The notes below the pieces were generated by a model. The model saw only the letters and a list, made by a program, of their open reading frames with translations, was not told the DNA's origin and did no database searches. A stretch of DNA of 64,000 nucleotides, taken from the NCBI GenBank assembly GCA_963082975.1, contig OY720347.1, positions 12,320,225 through 12,384,224 of the forward strand, in the 5' to 3' direction. Origin of the DNA: Labia minor (Eukaryota; Arthropoda; Insecta; Dermaptera; Spongiphoridae). Shown one piece after another: positions 11,681-23,682 of the stretch; within the stretch, counting starts at the first letter, position 1; every line of letters starts with the position of its first letter. Made by a program: the position numbers and the translations under genes.

Positions 11681-11876
11681 AATTTCACAAATGTAAAGAG
11701 GCTCTTAAACATTTCCGACTTTTTTCCAAATTTTTCAATATAGTTCTAAAAAACAATCTTTTTGGGATCAGGCTCTTAAATATTTTCGACTTTTTTTCAA
11801 TTTTTTTCGTGTGCTGCCAAATTTTTAAACCGTTGAAAGTGTGCCGCGGTAAAAAAAAAAAGGTTGAGAATCACTG
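11681..11876 (-). mobile_element. hAT-type MITE fragment
   Basis: Ends GGTTGAGAATCACTG at 11876, the complement of the CAGTGATTCTCAACC end at 14182. Contains two spaced copies of the 'aggctcttaaa..tttccgac' block typical of this family. The opposite end is worn and abuts the HINE-A copy. Confidence 0.65.
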
Positions 11877-12749
11877 ATATATATCTATATCTATATCTAT
11901 ATATATTTATATTAAGTTAATTGAACATCATTTGCTGATTTTGTTTTCATGACCCTCAAGTAATTTTCGGGATCCTATTGGAAACACCCTCTTCCAAACA
12001 TACGAGTATAATTCATTATTAATTTATAATTTCAACTGATGTTTTATTGATCCAACAACAGTTTATCAAATTCATCTCCACAGGGAAATTCTTTCATTCT
12101 TTATATAATACACAAAAAATACAAAAATACATATATTCAATGAAGGACTGATTAATTTATATTATTACTAATAAGATGAAAGTTAAGAAAAAAATAAAAT
12201 ATTGATTTTTTTTTCTTTCATCCAAATTCTGACTGTTTTTTTTATTTTATTTTATTTTCTCCGTTGATTTCCGATTTCGTGGATTAGTTTCCTCAACCGT
12301 TGCCTTTTTCTTTCATTTCTCAAATGGAATATATCAAAGCAAAGTAAATGGATCATTTTCTGACTGGATCAATCCCTGATGCCCGCCACCCTTGTCTATT
12401 ATAGTTTGCCCTCACCATTTCATTCCAACATAACCCAAACCGCTGCGAGCGGAAGGCGCTACACCATCCGCCATTTTGTTAAACAGCACCAGGCAGTCCT
12501 GCTCTTTCCCCCCTGCCATTCCCCTTGCCCACACGCTGAACTTTCGTTTCAACTCATGGAAACTATTTCCACATACTTACTCTTTTGAAATAATTCAATT
12601 TTTTATTTATAATTTTTGTTATTAAATGTTTCTTTTCTTTTTATAATTTTTTTTTTTTTAATTTAAATGAATTATTCTACTATTTTTTGAAAATAATTTA
12701 TTTTATTCTTAAATTATTTTAAACAAGAGAATTAATTAATTCACATTTT
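11877..12749. other. Unique AT-rich sequence with a mixed-composition island
   Basis: A short (ATATCT)n tract lies at 11878-11905. From about 12375 to 12560 the GC content rises. This island holds CCGCCATTTTGTT, a match to the YY1/Pho-type GCCAT motif. A 69-codon + frame (12379-12588) covers it but shows no family resemblance. Poly-T and AT-rich DNA follow. Confidence 0.35.
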
Positions 12750-13400
12750 TACTATCTCGCCAGAGATAGTATTGCGATCACGAAAATTTTCGATTTTGAG
12801 ATTTTGATGTTTTTATACGTTTTGAAGGTTCCTGAGTCATTTTCACTAAGGTTGAGAAAAAATGTCTGTGTGTTTCTGTGTGTGAGTGTGTGTGTGTATG
12901 TATGTATGTAAGTGTATATGTATGTGTATATGAGTATGTATGTAGACAAGATTATGCAAAAACAGTTTGAGTTGGAATCATGAAATTTGGTATACGGGAA
13001 TTATTCAAAATTTGTATTTTTCTTTCAACTTTTGAGAATTGTAGCTCAACCGGAAGAGGGTCATTACCTAAAACGATTTGATTTTTTTCATCTAAAGTGC
13101 CCGCAAAAATAAAGATATATGTTTGATAGTTTTTCACATAATTAAAAATTGTATAAAACTGTTATATATAGAATTTCAGCTTGATTGAATCGCTGAAAGT
13201 ACCGGAATTAATTTTTTAACACTGCAAATCACGCGCCAACACGTGACGTGGTGCCATCAACAAAGAGCCAAACATGCTCTGTTTTAATAAATATTATTTA
13301 TTAATTTTAATTTATAATTAATTAAATTTAATTGAAATATAATATATTTTAATTAATCCAATTCAAATTGCGAGATAGTCGAGTAGAGACACTCCAGCTT
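12750..13400 (-). mobile_element. HINE-A copy 3, nearly complete
   Basis: On the + strand it opens with the hairpin ACTATCTCGCCAGAGATAGT, then the GT-rich microsatellite (12866-12945), the core around CAACCGGAAGAGG (13050), and the block 'cacgcgccaacacgtgacg'. It ends GACACTCCAGCTT. On the minus strand this is the standard HINE-A order. The small frames at 12752 and 12952 are artefacts of the microsatellite and core. Confidence 0.8.
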
Positions 13401-13689
13401 ATTTCATTTTTCAAAATTCAGTTTTCTGATGGCTAGATAGAGGTTAATTCCAAACTTCTCTTCTATATATATATATAATTTGTCAATTTAAATGATTGAT
13501 TACAGATTTATAGGGTTTTTATTTATTTTTGTTTTTTAATCGATTTTTATCATTTTCAATTTTATAAATTTTAATTAAAATATATAATTAAAACTACTCC
13601 AATTCCAAACAAGAAGGAATCTAATTTTATTAAAAATTGTTTATTTTTTGTTTTCATTCATACAAAACAAATAAATAAATACTTTCATC

Positions 13690-14060
13690 CATCTGCTTAA
13701 GATAAATCAAAATGGCCCAGAGTTTCTGGGTCACTACGCAGCAATTCCTTCCATTCACAACATCCAGTTATTTCTGAAAAACTTCATTGATGGCATGCCA
13801 TATTAGTAAGCAGATAACTGGTAGTTCTTTTTTCTAGCTGAGAAAGGATCCTGGGCAAATGAATTGATTGAAACGAAAGGTGATGGATGCATCAGGCATC
13901 GTGCTGCCTGCGTCATTCCACATCATCGTTCGATTTCATTCCCATTGATGACAGCCGAATGTGGTCTGCCTCCTCATTTTGGAACACTCGTTTCAATAAT
14001 GTCAAATCCATTTGAATTCGAGGGGGAATTTTCATAGAAATTAATTCAATCCTTTTGTTC
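13690..14060. other. GC-richer unique island, candidate cis-regulatory element
   Basis: About 370 bp of balanced composition between AT-rich flanks, without similarity to any repeat in the window and without a long open frame. It holds motif-like strings: ATTGATGACAGCC (Meis/Pbx-like TGACAG), GAATGTGGTCTG (Runx-like TGTGGT), GTCATTCCACATC (TEAD-like CATTCC) and GATGGCATGCCA. Individual matches are weak evidence; the density with absent coding potential suggests an enhancer or conserved non-coding element. Confidence 0.3.
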
Positions 14061-14181
14061 CAATTCAAAAGATTCATATGCATGAAAACTTATTTCATAG
14101 CTGTTTTTTATTTCTTATTTTTATTTTTATATGTTTTAATTTATATTTATTTAATTTTATTATTAATAATTCCAATTAAAC

Positions 14182-14484
14182 CAGTGATTCTCAACCTTTT
14201 TTTTTACCGATGCACACTTTTAACGGTTTAAAAACTTGGCAACACACAAAGAAAATGATAAGTGTAATAATCATACCAATTTTTACCTTTTTTTTAGAAC
14301 CATATTGAAAATATTGAAAAAAAGTCGGAAATGTTTAAGAGCCTGATCGCAAAAACATTTTACCTTTTTTACATAGATACAATAGATACAATAAATAAGT
14401 ACTTTTCCTTAATTTATACTTTACAGTTGTAAAATTTGGCGGCACATTTTGAAAATCTCGCGGCACAGTGGTTGGGAATCACTG
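14182..14484 (+). mobile_element. hAT-type MITE, uninterrupted copy
   Basis: Left end CAGTGATTCTCAACC, right end GGTTGGGAATCACTG, 303 bp. Flanking octamers AATTAAAC and CGTTAAAT agree at five of eight positions, so an 8-bp target duplication has probably decayed. Other copies: 6409-7301, 11681-11876, 40631-40828 and 54080-54328. Confidence 0.75.
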
Positions 14485-16026
14485 CGTTAAATTAACTTAT
14501 AAATTATTTTTGTTTCCCCATTAAAAAAATGATCAATTAATATGAAATCTAATATTTATATAATAAATTTATTTTTCGAAATTAAAAATTATTTTTTAAA
14601 AAAAGTAAATATGTGTATTTGATGAGATTTTTCATACCAAAAGATTACAAATTAATTATTAATATTGTAAATGAGGAGGGGTGATTCATTATATATTTTG
14701 TATTTTTATATTTACATATAAATTTCTTTTAATATCGTGCTTGATTGTAAATGCAAATAAATAATAAAATGATGATTTCGATAAAATTTAAAACTCAATA
14801 TAGTAAGAAAAATATACAATAAAAAAAGTATTTATGTATTATTTCAGATATTCCAAAAATTCACATTTTTCTTAACTTTAACATTTTATAACAAATATTT
14901 ATTTTTTTTTTCTTTACTTAAATTTAGTGATTATTTTTAAAAGACATGAAATTCATATTTCTATTATCTGAAATAAATATTTCTTGATTTTAATCTTTCA
15001 TAAATTCCTATTTTCTTTATGTTTCACTTGTAAAGAATTCTTTCTTATCAATCTTCATATTTATTATCTTTATAAACTTTTCTTTCTTTCCAAAATTCGA
15101 TATTATGAGTTGTCTTTATAAATCCCCTCAAGATGTTTTTCTTCTTTTAAGTAAATATTTACAAATTAAAGAAAAATAACATATATATTTATCAAGTTTC
15201 AAATATAAATTCGAGAAAGTAGGATAAATAATAATACAATATAATAGTGTATATACGTATCAATCAAATTGATTACAAGATTTTTTCATTATTTTTCCAC
15301 TTATCTTGCATATTAATGGGGTGAACTGTACACAACATAATACTTAATTTTATTCTAGAAAGAATTTCATTTCATTTTCTTTTAGTAAGATATTCAACTT
15401 TTATTTCACTTTATTTATTTTAAATTTGCCCATTGATTCTACCATCTACTTTTTTGTGAATGATTTTGTCGCTGACTGATAAACGGAATTGATTCGGCGA
15501 TAATTTAGAAATCAACAGGCAGCAAGGCATAAAGCTTTTTTTCTTGTGGGTACGCTTGAACAAGGTGTTTTGGCTTTAGTGGAGCCTCCAGCCAGCACCG
15601 ATAACACGGTCACATCCTGTTTTTTTTTTTTTTTTTCTATCTCTTTTCCACTTTCTTTAGTGATGTTCTGATGAAGGGACCCAAAAAGGATGACCGGGTG
15701 TGCTTAAAAAGGGAAGCTTTTAAGAATTTTTTTTCTTTATTCTAAACTTAGGTAGTATGGAGTTTTGTAAGGAAAAAATCTAGTATAAAATTTAACATTC
15801 GAACTTAAATGAAATAAAAAAAAACTTGAATATATCTTCGAAAAATACTTTTCTCAAATAACATTATTTGAGAAATGCGCATCACTTCCTCTTCTTGTTT
15901 TCATAACATCTGCTAATAAATTAATTAATAAACAATCACAATTATTGCATTTTCTTTTAAAATTTACTCAGTATATATTTTACATTTTTTAAAGATAGAC
16001 AATTTGTTAGAAAACGTTTTTAAAAA
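14485..16026. other. AT-rich gene-less stretch
   Basis: Strongly AT-rich to about 15420. From 15460 to 15710 the sequence is mixed, with GGCAGCAAGGCATAAAGC and GGAGCCTCCAGCCAGCACCG and no open frame. No transposon ends were identified. Confidence 0.45.
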
Positions 16027-16418
16027 ATGAGCTTTGGCCAGACACAAAACGGACCGTTGATTTAAAATAAATTAATTTTCAAACAACATTATATATATAT
16101 ATAAAGTATAAAACAAATATATTTTTAAAACTTGAATTAAAATGACTAAATTATATTATCACGGTTTTTATTTTTAGTTTAATTACTCAATTATTAATTA
16201 CTACTATATTTTAAGTGAAAAATTTCCGATAATGAATATAAAATTAATACTTTCTAAACTAGCACCTCCGGTTTCTGGATACACACCAAAAATTGATGAA
16301 TTCATGCTACTGATGCATTATTAAGTAAATATATCAGATTTTATCAAAATCCATTCAGCCATTCAAGCTATAGACATATATACAGAAACACAACGCCCTT
16401 CCTATCGTCTGTTGGTTA
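16027..16418 (+). mobile_element. Diverged HINE-B relative (subfamily B2), copy 1
   Basis: Shares with HINE-B the 'ggccagacacaaaacgg' start, 'ctccggtttctgga', the 'gatgcattaagtaaatat' block and 'cgcccttcctatcgtc', but lacks the GGACAGAC run. A second member at 24566-25017 shares extra sequence ('gaattaaaatgactaaatt') not found in HINE-B proper. Confidence 0.6.
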
Positions 16419-17203
16419 AAATTAAAACCAAAAATATGAGTAAAAGATTTATTATTCTAAGTTGTATTATAAACAATAAATAGAATTATGAAATAATATA
16501 TTTTACTTCAGAATCAAACTGTTTTGTTCTGTTTTCATATTCTTAAATATTATTATAAATACCATTTAAAGTGTTTTCCTAGAAATTAATATGAAAATTG
16601 TTTTGAATCGAATATAAGTGTTTCACAGTTTCAAATTAACTGTTTGCAACTTCACATCCCGCTACCGAACTCGATTAAGTCACATTGACTTACCCTTATA
16701 TGCCCATTTGTTGAGTTCATTATCTTCTCTATTATAACACTAACGCACCATGGTACTTTCGATGGTGGTGGGGGTGTTCTTTTTTTTTTGATCTTTTCAG
16801 AATTCTTTTCCATTTTCCTACTAAATTATAATTCCATACTCGTTTTTATTACTCTATTTATTTATTTTGAATTGGCATTCCTCACTTTAATTAAATGCGA
16901 GGCCATTGTCAAGGTCTGAATCATCCTCTCTCCCTTTTCGATCCGTTTTATTATCTCATTCCATTGGAGGGATGCGCTTCGCAAATATATTAAACTTGAA
17001 AAATCCCCAAGCACTGTATTTTGACGAATATCAACCATTTACTTCTCTAATGCAGTTCTGTTATTCTTCTTTTCTTTTTTTTGATATTATAATAAGGGAT
17101 GAATATTTGGAGCCCTCTTGAACAGCTTATAGTATGTTGCTCTGCAGTTTTCTCCTCCTACCTGCAGTTTAAAGATTTTAATGTTGTGTAATCAATGAAA
17201 TAT
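16419..17203. other. Gene-less stretch
   Basis: AT-rich with a mixed patch at about 16640-16780 and 16890-17170. The 71-codon frame at 16906 has no family resemblance. Nothing else is seen. Confidence 0.45.
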
Positions 17204-17205
17204 TA

Positions 17206-17534
17206 GAGAGTTTAAGTATGTCGTATAGTTAACTGTCTTGATACTTTAATTTTAACTTTATTTCAAATTGTATCATTTTATTTTTGAGTTTAAGTAAGAC
17301 TTGTATAAAAGTCGTGAAGTGAATGTCAGTGGTTACTAGCAACATATCCTTAAAATATTCAACTGTCAAAATAAAGTAAGAAACTAAAGTGAAAATGGTC
17401 ACAAGACAACAGCGCCAAATTAAAGTGTTACGACAATCGATCATACCACAATAATATACTTGATTATGCGCAATAGGCTTGATCTTACAAAGACGTATTA
17501 CGTTATTTCAGATTCACGACATAATTAAACTCTC
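17206..17534. mobile_element. MITE with TA target duplication
   Basis: Ends read (TA)GAGAGTTTAAGTATGTCG and CGACATAATTAAACTCTC(TA), about 20 bp of inverted repeat with two mismatches, flanked by TA. The interior (329 bp) is non-coding. TA duplications and a short interior fit a Tc1/mariner-type non-autonomous element. Confidence 0.75.
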
Positions 17535-17584
17535 TATTATAAAATTTTAACCACTCCCTTCAAAGAAACTCTCTCCATCGTTAC

Positions 17585-17842
17585 CAGTTGTGTATTGGGA
17601 GGGGAACGACGATCCCTTTCCTTTTTTTCAGAACGGGAACGCGTTCCAGTACTTTTTAATGTCCCGACAACTCCCACTTAAATCTACTGTTAGAATTTAT
17701 TTTTTTCTGTTCGTTAATATTTTGTATAGTAAGAATAAGAAAAAATAAAAACTCATATGGAAAAAAATGGTTTGCTAAAAATAGGAAATTTTTTGCTCCC
17801 ACTATGCGTTCCCTTACTTCTTATTTTATCAATACATCACTG
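17585..17842. mobile_element. hAT MITE with perfect 8-bp target duplication
   Basis: ATCGTTAC occurs at 17577-17584 and again at 17843-17850. Between them the ends CAGTTGTGTATTG and CAATACATCACTG are inverted repeats. The 258-bp interior is non-coding and includes a GGGAACGCGTTCC palindrome near its left part. An 8-bp duplication and CA..TG ends define hAT. Confidence 0.85.
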
Positions 17843-17850
17843 ATCGTTAC

Positions 17851-20319
17851 TAACGCTCCAGTGAGATGACCATCAGAGGGATCCATTGAGTGGACAAGAA
17901 AGTAAAGAATTCCTTAAGGACTCAACTATCATCAATTATTAAATTTTTTTTTAACTTTTTATTTACGGAAAGAAAGCCAGAAATATTTTGAGCAAAATCG
18001 TATTAGGGATATGAATAGAAAAATTTTTTTTTTAAATAATGAAATTTTCGAATTAGTGTTTGAAGCAACCAATTAAGGGAATCCGAATCCTGATCTTTTG
18101 ATTTTATTTCTAAATTAACTTTTCCTTTAATCTCAATTCTTTTTCGTTTTCTTTTTTCCTTCTCCCCCGCTCCAAAGTGGGTAATGGATTCTCTTCTTTG
18201 TGATAAAACCAATTTTCTTTATTCTTCAATTCATTTACTAAAGTTTATGCCAAAATTTTTTTAACATTTTTTAATCCTTTCCACTTCATCACTTTATATT
18301 AGATATTATTTAGAAATCATATCCTATTTAAAGACATGGGAAATTTTTTCTTTTTGTTTTCTATGCCGGTGTGTTGGAAAAAGAATACAATCCTATTTTC
18401 GAAATAATATCTTTTATCATATTTGTGATGACAATTGCAGTTGAAATATAAAAAAAAGGGATGTTTAAAACAAAATAGACGGGTGTTAGCTCACGAATAA
18501 AAGGAATATCAAAGCATGATCGAATCCTTTTGTCGGAGCTTTCATCCCCTCCTGTCTCACCAAGCGTCATTTGTCAGACAAACCAAAATATTTATCTTTT
18601 TTTTTTTAATTTTTCACTCATTCTTTTGAACTAATTCAGAGGCAGCAGAGTACATGTAATTATTCGCCTGGAGTGCGATTTTATATTTTATTTTTTTGCA
18701 AGTGGCTACCAAGTGTCTTCCATCAGAGGGCGAGAATGAAAAGTAAGTTCCACCCACACACTAAGATCTCTACTATCAGTAGAGCGCCCTCAGCTCATTT
18801 TTTACTTTCTTTTTTTTTTTTATCTTTTTTGCAATTTTCCCCTTTACAGGGGTAAGATTAAAAACGCCATTAAGATAAACATTTCTCAAGGGAAATAGAT
18901 CCCGCGACGTCTCCCGCCTTCCGCTTTCACTCTCCGCATAACCCCTTCATCTTATATCAAATAATTGCCTAAGGACCAATTGGCAAAGGCGTCTGATTAA
19001 TTTTTACTTCAAATCAATATCCACTCCGAAAGGTGATTAATTTTTCGTTCCTGCAGTTGCATTCGTTTTTTTTTTTCAAAGCATTTTTCATGCATAGGGT
19101 GTTCACTAATAGAATTTGCCATTCACCTGAAATTGAAATTGAATTTGATTTATTTAAAAAATCGCAGTGAACACACACACAATTGAACGGATGTAGTCAT
19201 TTATCATTCATCTTCTTTTTATTCGTTTAATTTTTATTGATTTTATTGTTTTCTTTTTTTTCATTTAGAACTCATAATAATGAATTTTTTAAGTTTTACG
19301 AGTCGATAGATCACCTGGATTTTAATAGATTTGATTCTCAGCGTTCTAAAATTCCATTAAAAAAAGTAAATATACATATGGAAAAATATCCAATTTACAT
19401 TACATTTAAAGATTTATGATTGATTTAATGCTAATCTATCTAAATAAAAAAGATAAGCCTTATATATATATTTACAATCTATCTAAAATATCATCATTAA
19501 CATTTATAGATTTAATATATTTGTACATTTATTTTGGAAATTTAATACAAATATAAATTGAATATAGTTTCGATTTAGATAGATAATTCCATTTTAATGA
19601 AACGAAAGATAATTTAAAAATTATTCATTCAGAGAATTTGTTTATTGTTATGTTAGGGCTGCGGTCGGAGAACCGGGGAAAATTACCCCAAATGGTGTAA
19701 AAATGAACCTTTTGTGAGTAAAAAGTATATATTTTTAATTTGCTTTTTTATAAACATGTTAGTATTTTTATAAATTAAATTTTTAGTTATTGTTTTCTTT
19801 TCAAAATTATCATGGAGGGCTATAATAGGAAAGATTCTAAAAAGAGGCGATTACGTTTATTTTTTGCTCTTCACTATGGGGTAATATCAACTTACACAAA
19901 AATATTTTGGGGTAATGATTAAAAAAGTTTCCCGGCCGCTGTGTTAGGGGATTCCAATTTTTAGCATGATTCATGAACTCGTAGAAAAATAATTTTAATA
20001 GGTAGCTAATTAACATTTTTACTCGGAGCTCTTTATGATTATAATTTGTTATACGATTCATATCCTCTCGCTTCCTTCAACCCCTCCCCCCCTCCAAACC
20101 ATCCATTTCTCTAACCATTCTGGAGATAAAACATTTTTTCTATAGTTATAATTTTTATTTAGGGTTCATATTTTTTTATCGAAAAAATCATTTTCTCCTC
20201 TCATCGATTTGTAAATGGTAATTTTGAAATAATTAATTATAAGAGATAATCGATTAGGATTAATCTTTGTTTTATTTCCACTACAATTCGTGTTAGTTGG
20301 ATTTTGTAAAAGAAAAAAT
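17851..20319. other. Unique stretch with mixed-composition patches, no recognised gene
   Basis: Mostly AT-rich. Patches of balanced composition occur at about 18060-18190, 18500-18580, 18640-18800 and 18890-19050. At 18847 a pyrimidine tract ends CCCCTTTACAGGGGTAAG, an acceptor with a GTAAG donor two bases later. An inverted pair AGAGGGCG / CGCCCTC lies at about 18725-18790. A GC-rich spot at 19655 and 19935 has no recognised content. Confidence 0.35.
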
Positions 20320-20644
20320 CTGGAGTGTCTCCACTCGATTATCTTGCAAATTTGAATTGGATTAATTAACATATATTATATTTAAATAAAAAATATTAAT
20401 TAAACCAGTTTGTGTTTGGCTCTTTGATGATGACACCACATCTCGTGCTGGCGCGTGATTTGCAGTGGTAAAAGATTAATTCCAGTACTTTCAGCGATTC
20501 AATCAAGCTGAAATTTTATATATAGTAGTTTTATACAATTTTTAATCATGTAAAAAACTATCAAACATATATCTTTTTTTTACGGTCAGTTTAGAGGATA
20601 AAAGTGGGTATGTGTGTGTGTGTTACTATCTCGCCAGAGATAGT
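20320..20644 (+). mobile_element. HINE-A copy 4, internally deleted
   Basis: Starts CTGGAGTGTCTCCACTCGAT, carries the 'gtttggctctttg' and 'gtactttcagcgattcaatc' blocks, then jumps from 'ttttacggtcagtttagagg' to a short GT run and the terminal hairpin ACTATCTCGCCAGAGATAGT. The CTTCCGGTT core is deleted. Confidence 0.75.
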
Positions 20645-21451
20645 AAATAATATAAATATAAAAAAATTTTATAAAATAACGTTTTACTCATGGACTAAAA
20701 AGAATAAAATAATAACGAAAAACGTTGGGCGCATTTATTAATTGGATACAAAATTTATTTTAGAATTTTAGAAATAGATGGGATAATATACAATATTTTT
20801 GAAGTGAAACTTCTTTAGCGGCGTCCTGACATTTGGTTGAGAATGGAGAGTGAATTGAAAAATTGAAATTTCGTAACGCGTTACGAAACGCAAGAGAGAA
20901 AAAAGATATAGATATAACGAGTGAGAATGAGATAGCCTCTATCTCCGACTCTCTTTTGTGCGGTGTTTCGTTTTTGAGAGAGAGGCTATCTGGGTCTTTC
21001 TTTTGTCCGGTCTTTCGTCTTTGAGAAAGAGGCTATCTGCCTCTTCGTTTTGTGCTGTCTTTCGTTCTACTACGCTCTCGCTAGGTCCAAAGTCCACGGC
21101 GCGCATGCGCGGTAGTACGTTGACGCGGAATAATATTTCTCAGCTTCTACTGGGTCAAAGAATAAAAATTAGTATGACTTATGATCAAAAGAGGGCGAGA
21201 TCTCCACCTTGTCCAGTAGATATCGCAATTAAATACAATTTGAATTTAAATATATATTAATTTCAAAATTTGCCTAAACATTTATAAAAATAAATATACA
21301 TATGAAATTTGTTATTTTTTTTTAATATTAAAAAATATTTAATTTGAGATTAATTATATGTAAAAAGATCAACTATCAAATAGATTCAAACTTTTATTTT
21401 CTTTGATTAGATTATAATTAAATATTATTTATATTATTTAAAAATTATTAT

Positions 21452-21840
21452 TAAATTTAATTAATTATAAATTATAAATAATAAATAATAAATATTAAAC
21501 CAGCGCATGTTTGGCTTTTTGTTGATGGCACCACGTCACGTGTTGGCGCGTGAGATTTGCAGTGTTAAAAAATTAATTCTGGTAATTTCAGCTAATCAAT
21601 CAAGCTGAAATTCTATATATAGCAGTTTTATACAATTATTAATCATGTGAAAAATTATCAAACATATATCTTTATTTTTACGGTCACTTTAGAGGAAAAA
21701 AAATCAAAACGTTGTAGGTAATGACCCTCTTCCGGTTGAGCTACATTTCTCAAAAGTTGATAGAAAACTATGAATTTTGAATAATGTCCATGTACCAAAT
21801 TTCATCATTCTAGCTCAAACCGTTTTTGCGTAATCTTGCC

Positions 21841-21877
<37 letters not shown>

Positions 21878-22001
21878 ACACACACAGACATTTTTCTCAA
21901 CCTTAGTGAAAATGATTCAGGAACCTTCAAAAAGTATAAAAACATCAAAATCTCAACATCGAAAATTTTCGTGATCGCAATACTATCTCTGGCGAGATAG
22001 T
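21452..22001 (+). mobile_element. HINE-A copy 5, 5'-truncated, within Helentron copy 1
   Basis: Begins in the 'taattaattataaattata' block, about 110 bp into the standard element, and is otherwise complete: CACGTGTTGGCGCG block, CTCTTCCGGTTGAGC core, a long CA/GACA microsatellite (21842-21892) and the hairpin ACTATCTCTGGCGAGATAGT. It shares private variants with the copy at 34253-34849 (for example the 'aataaataataaatatt' deletion form), so these two are close relatives. Confidence 0.8.
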
Positions 22002-22234
22002 AAAAAATGATTCATTATTATTGGATTTGGCTGGTAATATTAATACCTGAGACACCGAGCTCGCTCTACCCTTTAAAAAATATTGATATACAATTCTTTA
22101 ATTATTTATTACAATTATTAAATGTATTAAATAATATTTTATTGAAAAAATATTAAAAATTATAAAACTATCTAAAACTTAATTAATAAAAGAACAATGA
22201 ATAAATAAATCACGAAAATAGATAAAAAAAAAAT

Positions 22235-22302
22235 GCACGCGGCGAGTTTCGATCCTTCGAACTCGGGGAGTAAAAACAATTGTTCTTACTGCTGGTCTAT
22301 GA
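22235..22302 (-). other. tRNA-like block (possible tRNA-derived SINE remnant)
   Basis: On the minus strand, CCAGCAGTAAGAAC could serve as an A-box-like element about 30 nt ahead of GAGTTCGAAGGATCGAAAC, which resembles a B box. Two hairpins are visible, GTAAGAACAATTGTTTTTAC and a CGAGTT/AACTCG stem. A related block lies at 41303-41370. Neither forms a convincing intact cloverleaf by eye, so I do not call a tRNA gene. Confidence 0.3.
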
Positions 22303-22378
22303 TATTTTGATAATTACAAAGATATTTTTACCATCTTTCAAAGACATTTATTTGTTTTGTTGTTTTTTTTTGAGAGAG

Positions 22379-22800
22379 ATTAATAAATATATATATATTT
22401 TATTAAAAATAAATATTTTTAATTTTATTTCGAAATTAAATAATGAATTTTAAAATATTTTAAATATAAAAAAATGTTAATACAATATCATTTAAAAAAA
22501 AGCGGGATTAATAAATATATATATATATTTTATTAAAAATAAATATTTTTAATTTTATTTCGAAATTAAATAATAAATTTTAAAATATTTTAAATATAAA
22601 ATTTCGAAATTAAATAATGAATTTTAAAATATTTTAAATATAAAAAAATGTTAATACAATATCATTTAAAAAAAAAGCGGGATTAATAAATATATATATA
22701 TATTTTATTAAAAATAAATATTTTTAATTTTATTTCGAAATTAAATTATAAATTTTAAAATATTTTAAATATAAAAAAAATATTAATACAAAATTAAAAA
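22379..22800. repeat. AT-rich tandem repeat, three units, in Helentron copy 1
   Basis: Three units beginning near 22379, 22508 and 22681, each opening with 'gattaataaatatatatat' and containing 'tttcgaaattaaataa' and 'aagcgggattaataa' landmarks. Unit length varies (about 130-175 bp) because an internal piece is repeated in some units. Helentron copy 2 has four units. Confidence 0.8.
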
Positions 22801-23277
22801 AAGGCGGGAGTAAAATTTCAAAATGGATGCCATTTACGTCACCCATATATAATTTTCAATTAAGAAATTAATAATGAAGCTGTAAGTTTCAAGAGATGTA
22901 ATCAATAAAACTCAATTTTTCTTTATAAATACTATATCTAGTGTGAATTTGAAAAAAATCGTTAGAGCGGTTTTTGAGAACCAATGGTTATAGATAAATA
23001 GATAGATATATACAATTTTAGCTAGCATAATAAGATAAGATATATATCGTGAAATAATTAAAATTCTCAAGTCAAATATACAGCGTGCACGCATACCGAC
23101 GCATGTAATTGTGTGTGTGAACATGGTCGGCGATTCACACGCCAACACATACAGTTATGTGCGTCGATGACCATTCACGTTATTTATCCGAATCTCAACA
23201 TTACTTTAACACTACTAAATCGATTTAAAATTATTATTGCATTTAAAACTGCTGTTCTCTACTCCACAGATTTCACT

Positions 23278-23682
23278 ATGCCGAAAAAAAATAACGACCA
23301 AAATTTAGACGATATTATTTATTTCATACACCGTTCACTACTGGTTTATAGCCACACAGGTGCTAATGCACTTGAACGAGGCGAAGATAAAATCCCTCTA
23401 ATTCTCGGGGGAGATTTTAATGTAAATTTTGGATCTGATGATTCGTTGCCGTTGATCAACTTTCTTCGAGAAACATTTGGTCTGCTTATAAATAACGATC
23501 CCAAGGAATCAACAACAAAATCTGGAACTACAATAGATGCTGTTTTTACACGTTATTTAGAAAATATCGAATCACGAACATATATATCTTATTTTAGTTA
23601 TCACAAGCCATTAATATCAGTATTACCAATTGAAGCACCAACCGACAATAGTACAGGCAATGTAGATATGATGATAGAGTAG
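23278..23682 (+). CDS. C-terminal fragment of Helentron endonuclease (EEP-like)
   Basis: The frame is open from 23113, but recognisable protein starts near the Met at 23278 (134 residues). It holds GGDFNVN (residues 44-50), TTIDAVFTR (84-92) and SYHKPL (107-112). These correspond to the Asn/Asp-containing and His-containing active-site motifs of the exonuclease-endonuclease-phosphatase fold, the nuclease found at the C terminus of Helentron Rep-helicase proteins. The N-terminal half of the nuclease, including its catalytic Glu region, and the whole Rep and PIF1 helicase parts are absent. It is therefore a remnant and unlikely to be an active enzyme. The element's 3' inverted repeat follows about 150 bp later, as expected. 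A LINE or ordinary EEP nuclease is a less likely source. Confidence 0.6.
   Translation: MPKKNNDQNLDDIIYFIHRSLLVYSHTGANALERGEDKIPLILGGDFNVNFGSDDSLPLINFLRETFGLLINNDPKESTTKSGTTIDAVFTRYLENIESRTYISYFSYHKPLISVLPIEAPTDNSTGNVDMMIE

Noticed and set aside
12752-13137. Two small minus frames
   Set aside because: They translate the GT microsatellite and the HINE-A core.
18703-18742. 40-nt micro-exon between GCAAG and AAAA|GTAAGT
   Set aside because: The acceptor context is poor and the flanks contain an inverted repeat; no independent support.
18847-18856. CAGGGGTAAG as a ratchet site
   Set aside because: Acceptor and donor are two bases apart, which is not the canonical zero-length exon; recorded but not called.
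20958-21260. 100-codon + frame in the first Helentron copy
   Set aside because: The near-identical second copy (55186 onward) does not keep the frame, so it is not under coding constraint.
22379-22800. Regular AT-rich repeats considered as a CRISPR-like array
   Set aside because: Units are adjacent with no unique spacers and belong to a eukaryotic transposon.
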